In this document: in pieces, positions 61,310 through 64,000 of the stretch
Position numbering within the stretch: the first letter of the stretch is position 1
How the letters are laid out: the number at the start of each line of letters is the position of its first letter
From: Streptomyces scabiei 87.22
GTDB lineage: Bacteria > Actinomycetota > Actinomycetes > Streptomycetales > Streptomycetaceae
Reading direction: 5' to 3'
DNA: 64,000 nt
NCBI RefSeq assembly: GCF_000091305.1
Contig: NC_013929.1
Coordinates: 1,426,001 to 1,490,000 of the forward strand
Made by a program: the position numbers and the translations under genes
Notes under the pieces: generated by a model
The model's input: the letters and a program-made list of their open reading frames with translations, nothing else
Told to the model about the DNA's origin: nothing
The model's database searches: none

Positions 61310-62383
61310 TCACTTCCCGGCCGAGAGCGGGTTTTCGAACGGAACGAACGGCTGCGGGGCGGAGCTGGTCGCCTTGTCCACGTTGGTGGCGTCGATCAGG
61401 GCGATCGGGGCGACGATCCGGCTGGGCACCTTCTTCTTGGCGACCAGGTCGATGCAGGCCTGCACGGCCAACTGGCCCTCGGCGTACGGGTACTGGGAGA
61501 TCGTGCCGCTGAGGGTGCCCGCCTTGACCGCCTCCAGCGCGGCGCTGATGCCGTCCACCGAGATGATGGAGACCTTGCCGGTCAGACCGGCGTTGCGGAC
61601 CGCCTGCGCGGCACCCAGACCCATGGTGTCGTTGGCGGCGAAGATGCCGGTGATCTTCGGGTGGGCCTTGAGGATGGCCTCGGTGACCGTCTGCCCCTTG
61701 GCCTGGTCGTAGTCGGCGGGCTGGGTGGCGACGATGTCCAGCTTGCCCGCGACCTTCTCCGTGAAGCCCTTCTGGCGGTTGATGCCGTTCTGCTCGCCGG
61801 CGATGCCCTGGAGGATGGCCACCTCGCCCTTGCCGCCCATGAGCTTCAGCAGGCCCTCGCCCGCCTTCTCGCCCGCCGACAGGTTGTCCGAGCCGATGAA
61901 CGAGGCGTACGACACCCCGGCCTGCTTCGAGGCCTTCGCGTCGATCTGGGTGTCCAGGTTGAGGATCGGGATCTTCTTCTGGGCGACCGGGACCAGCGGG
62001 GTGATCACGTTGGTGGCGTTGACCGGCACGACGCCGAAGCAGTTGAAGCCCTGGCCCGCGAGGGTGGAGATCTTGGCGTTCTCACCCGTGCTGTCGGTCT
62101 CCGACTTGCCCGCCTGGACCTCCACCTTGACGCCCTGCTTCTTGCCCTCGGCTATCGCACCGTCGCGCAGCGCCGCCCAGTAGGGGTTGGTGAAGTTCCG
62201 GGTGACGATGGCGATCTTCGCCTCGCCCGACTTGTCGCCGCTGTCGGAGCTGTCTCCGCCCCGGCCGCAACCGGCCACCACCAGCAGCATCGTCACGGCG
62301 GCAGCGGTGGCGGTGGCGGAACGGACTCTGCGTGCGGTGCGGTTGGCGGTGGCGCCGGAGCGGGCGCTGACGTTGGTGTTCAT
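61310..62383 (-). CDS. rbsB: sugar-binding lipoprotein of ribose-type ABC transporter
   Basis: A 357-aa periplasmic-binding-protein-like domain (PBP type 1) anchored as a lipoprotein: signal with lipobox VVAGC, Cys near residue 39. IAIVTRNFTNPYWAALRDGA, GVVPVNATNVITPLV and GIFAANDTMGLGAAQAV are typical of RbsB. The ligand is probably ribose by operon context. ATG behind AAAGGCACTCCC. Highest-expressed gene expected in the operon. Confidence 0.93.
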   Translation of the reverse strand: MNTNVSARSGATANRTARRVRSATATAAAVTMLLVVAGCGRGGDSSDSGDKSGEAKIAIVTRNFTNPYWAALRDGAIAEGKKQGVKVEVQAGKSETDSTGENAKISTLAGQGFNCFGVVPVNATNVITPLVPVAQKKIPILNLDTQIDAKASKQAGVSYASFIGSDNLSAGEKAGEGLLKLMGGKGEVAILQGIAGEQNGINRQKGFTEKVAGKLDIVATQPADYDQAKGQTVTEAILKAHPKITGIFAANDTMGLGAAQAVRNAGLTGKVSIISVDGISAALEAVKAGTLSGTISQYPYAEGQLAVQACIDLVAKKKVPSRIVAPIALIDATNVDKATSSAPQPFVPFENPLSAGK

Positions 62384-62725
62384 GGGAGTGCCTTTCGTCG
62401 CGTCATTGCGTCAAACGGGGTGGGGTGAGGTCCGCGTGGGGCGCGGGGAGCCGCCGGACTTCGAGGCCGGGGAGGCCGGGTCGCAGTCCGGGAGTTCATG
62501 GGTCCGGGAGCCTGTAAGTCCGGGACCGGGGGCCGAGTTCGAGGTCGGGGCCAGGTGAGCCCGGGGCCCACGGTGACGGCGTGATCCGTCGTGCGGGTCA
62601 GACGGATCCGGCGGAGCAGGCGGGTCGTACGACTCGTACGGGTGTACGCGGCGTGCGAGTCGGGCATCGGTGCGAGCCGGGCGCGCCGTGACCGGTCGCC
62701 CGCTCCCACCGCTCACCCGCTGGCG
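62384..62725. other. intergenic between lacI and rbsB
   Basis: No gene I can support; frames here are GC-rich shadows. Two inverted repeats are visible: GATCCGTC-N10-GACGGATC at 62583-62608 (possible terminator of lacI) and CGTACGACTCGTACG at 62626-62640 (7-1-7 palindrome, possible operator). I do not see a copy of the 29-nt lacI palindrome here. Confidence 0.5.
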
Positions 62726-63766
62726 CTATAAGCCCTCGCCGATCATCGAGTCGCCCCCGGTGAGGTCCGGGCAGCCGCAGGAGCCGCGGGCGATCAGAGT
62801 GGTGGGGTGGGTGATGCGCCGTACCGGCAGGGCGGGATCGGCGATCTTGGCCAGGAGCCACTGGACGGCCGAGCGGCCCAGCTCGTCGAAGGGCTGCTGC
62901 ATGGTGGTGAGCGCGGGCACCGTGTACTCGCTGCCGTCGATACCGTCGAAGGCACAGACCGCCACGTCGTCGGGGACGCGCAGCCCCAGTTCGGCGGCGG
63001 CTCGAAGGACGCCGATGGCCTGCTCGTCACTCGCCACGAAGAGTGCGTCCGGGTGTCCCGCCTCCGCGAGCATCCGCCGTCCGGCCCGGTACCCGTCGGC
63101 TCGTCCGAAGGGCACATGCGCCAGTGACGCGCTCTCCGGGTCCCGCCCGGCCTCGACGAGGGCCCGGCGCCAGCCCGCGACCCGGTCGACCGTCGGGTGC
63201 ACACCCTCCAGCCCGGCGATGCACCCGATCCGCTCCCGGCCGTGACCGAGCAGATGGGCGGTGGCCTGGTACGCGCCGCCCTCGTTGTCGGTGAGCACCT
63301 GCGTCGCCCCCGGCAGGTCCAGCTCGCGGTCGAGCACCAGCCGGGGCACGGTCTGGTCGGACAGCTCCGCGACCCAACTGTGCGGGCCGTGGATCGGGAC
63401 CACGATGAGCCCGTCCACCTGCCGGTCGAGCAGGGTCCGGATGTACGTCGCCTCGCGGGCGTCGTCACCCATCGCGTTGCCCAGCAGCATCGTGTAGCCG
63501 GAGGCGAAGCCGACGTCCTCGATGACGCGGGCCAACTCGGCGAAGAAGGGGTTGGAGTTGTCGGGCACGACCAGCCCGAAGGTCATGGTCCGCGAGGTCT
63601 TCAGGGACCGGGCCACCACGTTGGGGCGGTAGCCGAGCTCGTCTATCGCCGCGAGGATCCGCTCGCGGGTGGCGGGGGCGACCTTGCGGGGGCCGTTGTT
63701 GAGGACGTAGCTGACCAGGGCCTCGGAGGTGCCCGCCAGACGCGCCACGTCACGGCGAGTTGCCAT
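62726..63766 (-). CDS. LacI-family transcriptional regulator
   Basis: A 346-aa LacI/GalR repressor. HTH at residues 3-22 (TRRDVARLAGTSEALVSYVL) and hinge helix NNGPRKVAPATRERILAAIDELGYRPNVVARSLK, then a periplasmic-binding-like sensor (TFGLVVPDNSNPFFAEL ... ASDEQAIGVLRAA). ATG behind GAAGGAGGG; the longer frame upstream crosses the operator. It controls the ribose genes downstream on the same strand and probably itself through the palindrome at 63803. Confidence 0.93.
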   Translation of the reverse strand: MATRRDVARLAGTSEALVSYVLNNGPRKVAPATRERILAAIDELGYRPNVVARSLKTSRTMTFGLVVPDNSNPFFAELARVIEDVGFASGYTMLLGNAMGDDAREATYIRTLLDRQVDGLIVVPIHGPHSWVAELSDQTVPRLVLDRELDLPGATQVLTDNEGGAYQATAHLLGHGRERIGCIAGLEGVHPTVDRVAGWRRALVEAGRDPESASLAHVPFGRADGYRAGRRMLAEAGHPDALFVASDEQAIGVLRAAAELGLRVPDDVAVCAFDGIDGSEYTVPALTTMQQPFDELGRSAVQWLLAKIADPALPVRRITHPTTLIARGSCGCPDLTGGDSMIGEGL

Positions 63767-63802
63767 CGGACCCTCCTTCGGCTCGGGGCTGCGTTCTGGA
63801 AC

Positions 63803-63831
63803 ATCAACTCGTGTTGTCAACACGAGTTGAT
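63803..63831. promoter_or_regulatory. 29-nt perfect palindrome, probable LacI operator
   Basis: Two 14-nt arms (ATCAACTCGTGTTG and its complement) around one central T, 37-65 nt upstream of the lacI ATG. Each arm is itself nearly palindromic, so the site could hold two dimers side by side. Beyond it, 63832-64000 contains no gene I can support, only a small CCTGCTTTGCAGG hairpin. Confidence 0.75.
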
Positions 63832-64000
63832 TCGGTTGCGTTGGATGAATATCGACTGCCGATCCACCGATGCGCAAGAGGTTGCCCGAAATCCTTTGGT
63901 AAAGAGTTCGAAACCCTGCTTTGCAGGTCAAACTCGGGCGTCACCTTGATCGCCATCTCAACGATCACCTGGTCAGCGCCTTGATCATCACGGCGGGACG

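Noticed and set aside
1..64000. CRISPR arrays, prophage, insertion sequences, rRNA or tRNA genes
   Set aside because: No regularly spaced repeats, integrase or transposase motifs, tRNA cloverleaf or rRNA-like sequence noticed on either strand.

Overview
This is a stretch of a Streptomyces chromosome (or a very close actinomycete). The evidence is a GC content above 70 % with strongly GC-biased third codon positions, GTG starts, a conservon, a hopanoid cluster of the Streptomyces type, small Streptomyces-only proteins (families I recognise as DUF6380, DUF6126, the SCO6745 family and the LPFR motif family) and leaderless starts. The gene order resembles the S. coelicolor SCO67xx-SCO680x region as I remember it; that is recollection, not a search. 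I see no rRNA, tRNA, CRISPR array, transposase or prophage.

Layout. 1-562: 5' part of tdh. 753-935: small hypothetical. 978-5178 (minus): a conservon (cvnA-B-C-D) with a GAF-domain gene at its end. 5569-13241: accessory metabolism and regulators, namely a metallo-beta-lactamase-fold hydrolase, a Glu/Leu-type dehydrogenase with TetR, an AraC regulator flanked by its probable targets (SDR; ABM monooxygenase plus alpha/beta hydrolase), and a MarR-GNAT fusion. 13373-16351: an SGNH hydrolase, a secreted DUF6250-like protein, and a LysM/M23 peptidase behind a c-di-AMP (ydaO-type) riboswitch. 16818-20700: GH36 alpha-galactosidase, tyrosine phosphatase, and an XRE/cupin regulator coupled to a 40-aa membrane protein.

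20833-33924 (minus) is a complete hopanoid unit. FPP supply comes from dxs, ispG and a polyprenyl synthase. Squalene formation uses hpnC, hpnD and hpnE, cyclisation uses shc, and side-chain building uses hpnH, hpnG and hpnO. Nearly all genes overlap by 1-4 nt, and three very short ORFs are tucked between them. idi at 44418 adds a further isoprenoid gene.

34281-41289 (minus) is, in my view, the most interesting block: a two-domain CDP-alcohol phosphotransferase, a sugar/polyol-phosphate nucleotidyltransferase, a glycerol-1-phosphate-dehydrogenase-like enzyme, a second CDP-alcohol phosphotransferase, a GT2 glycosyltransferase and a TagGH-like ABC exporter. A PHO-box-like direct repeat lies in front of it, next to the divergent galE. 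Together they could make, decorate and export a polyol-phosphate envelope polymer or a headgroup-modified lipid.

41706-58075: galE, CDF transporter, GNAT, idi, an anti-sigma-type ATPase, enoyl-CoA hydratase, two DJ-1/PfpI-type genes, SCO6745-family and LPFR small proteins, tex, an ABC-F ATPase, an unidentified protein divergent from a D-amino-acid-oxidase-like enzyme, and a BCCT transporter. 58121-63831 (minus): a ribose-type ABC uptake and kinase operon (lacI-rbsB-C-A-K-D) with a 29-nt palindromic operator in front of lacI.
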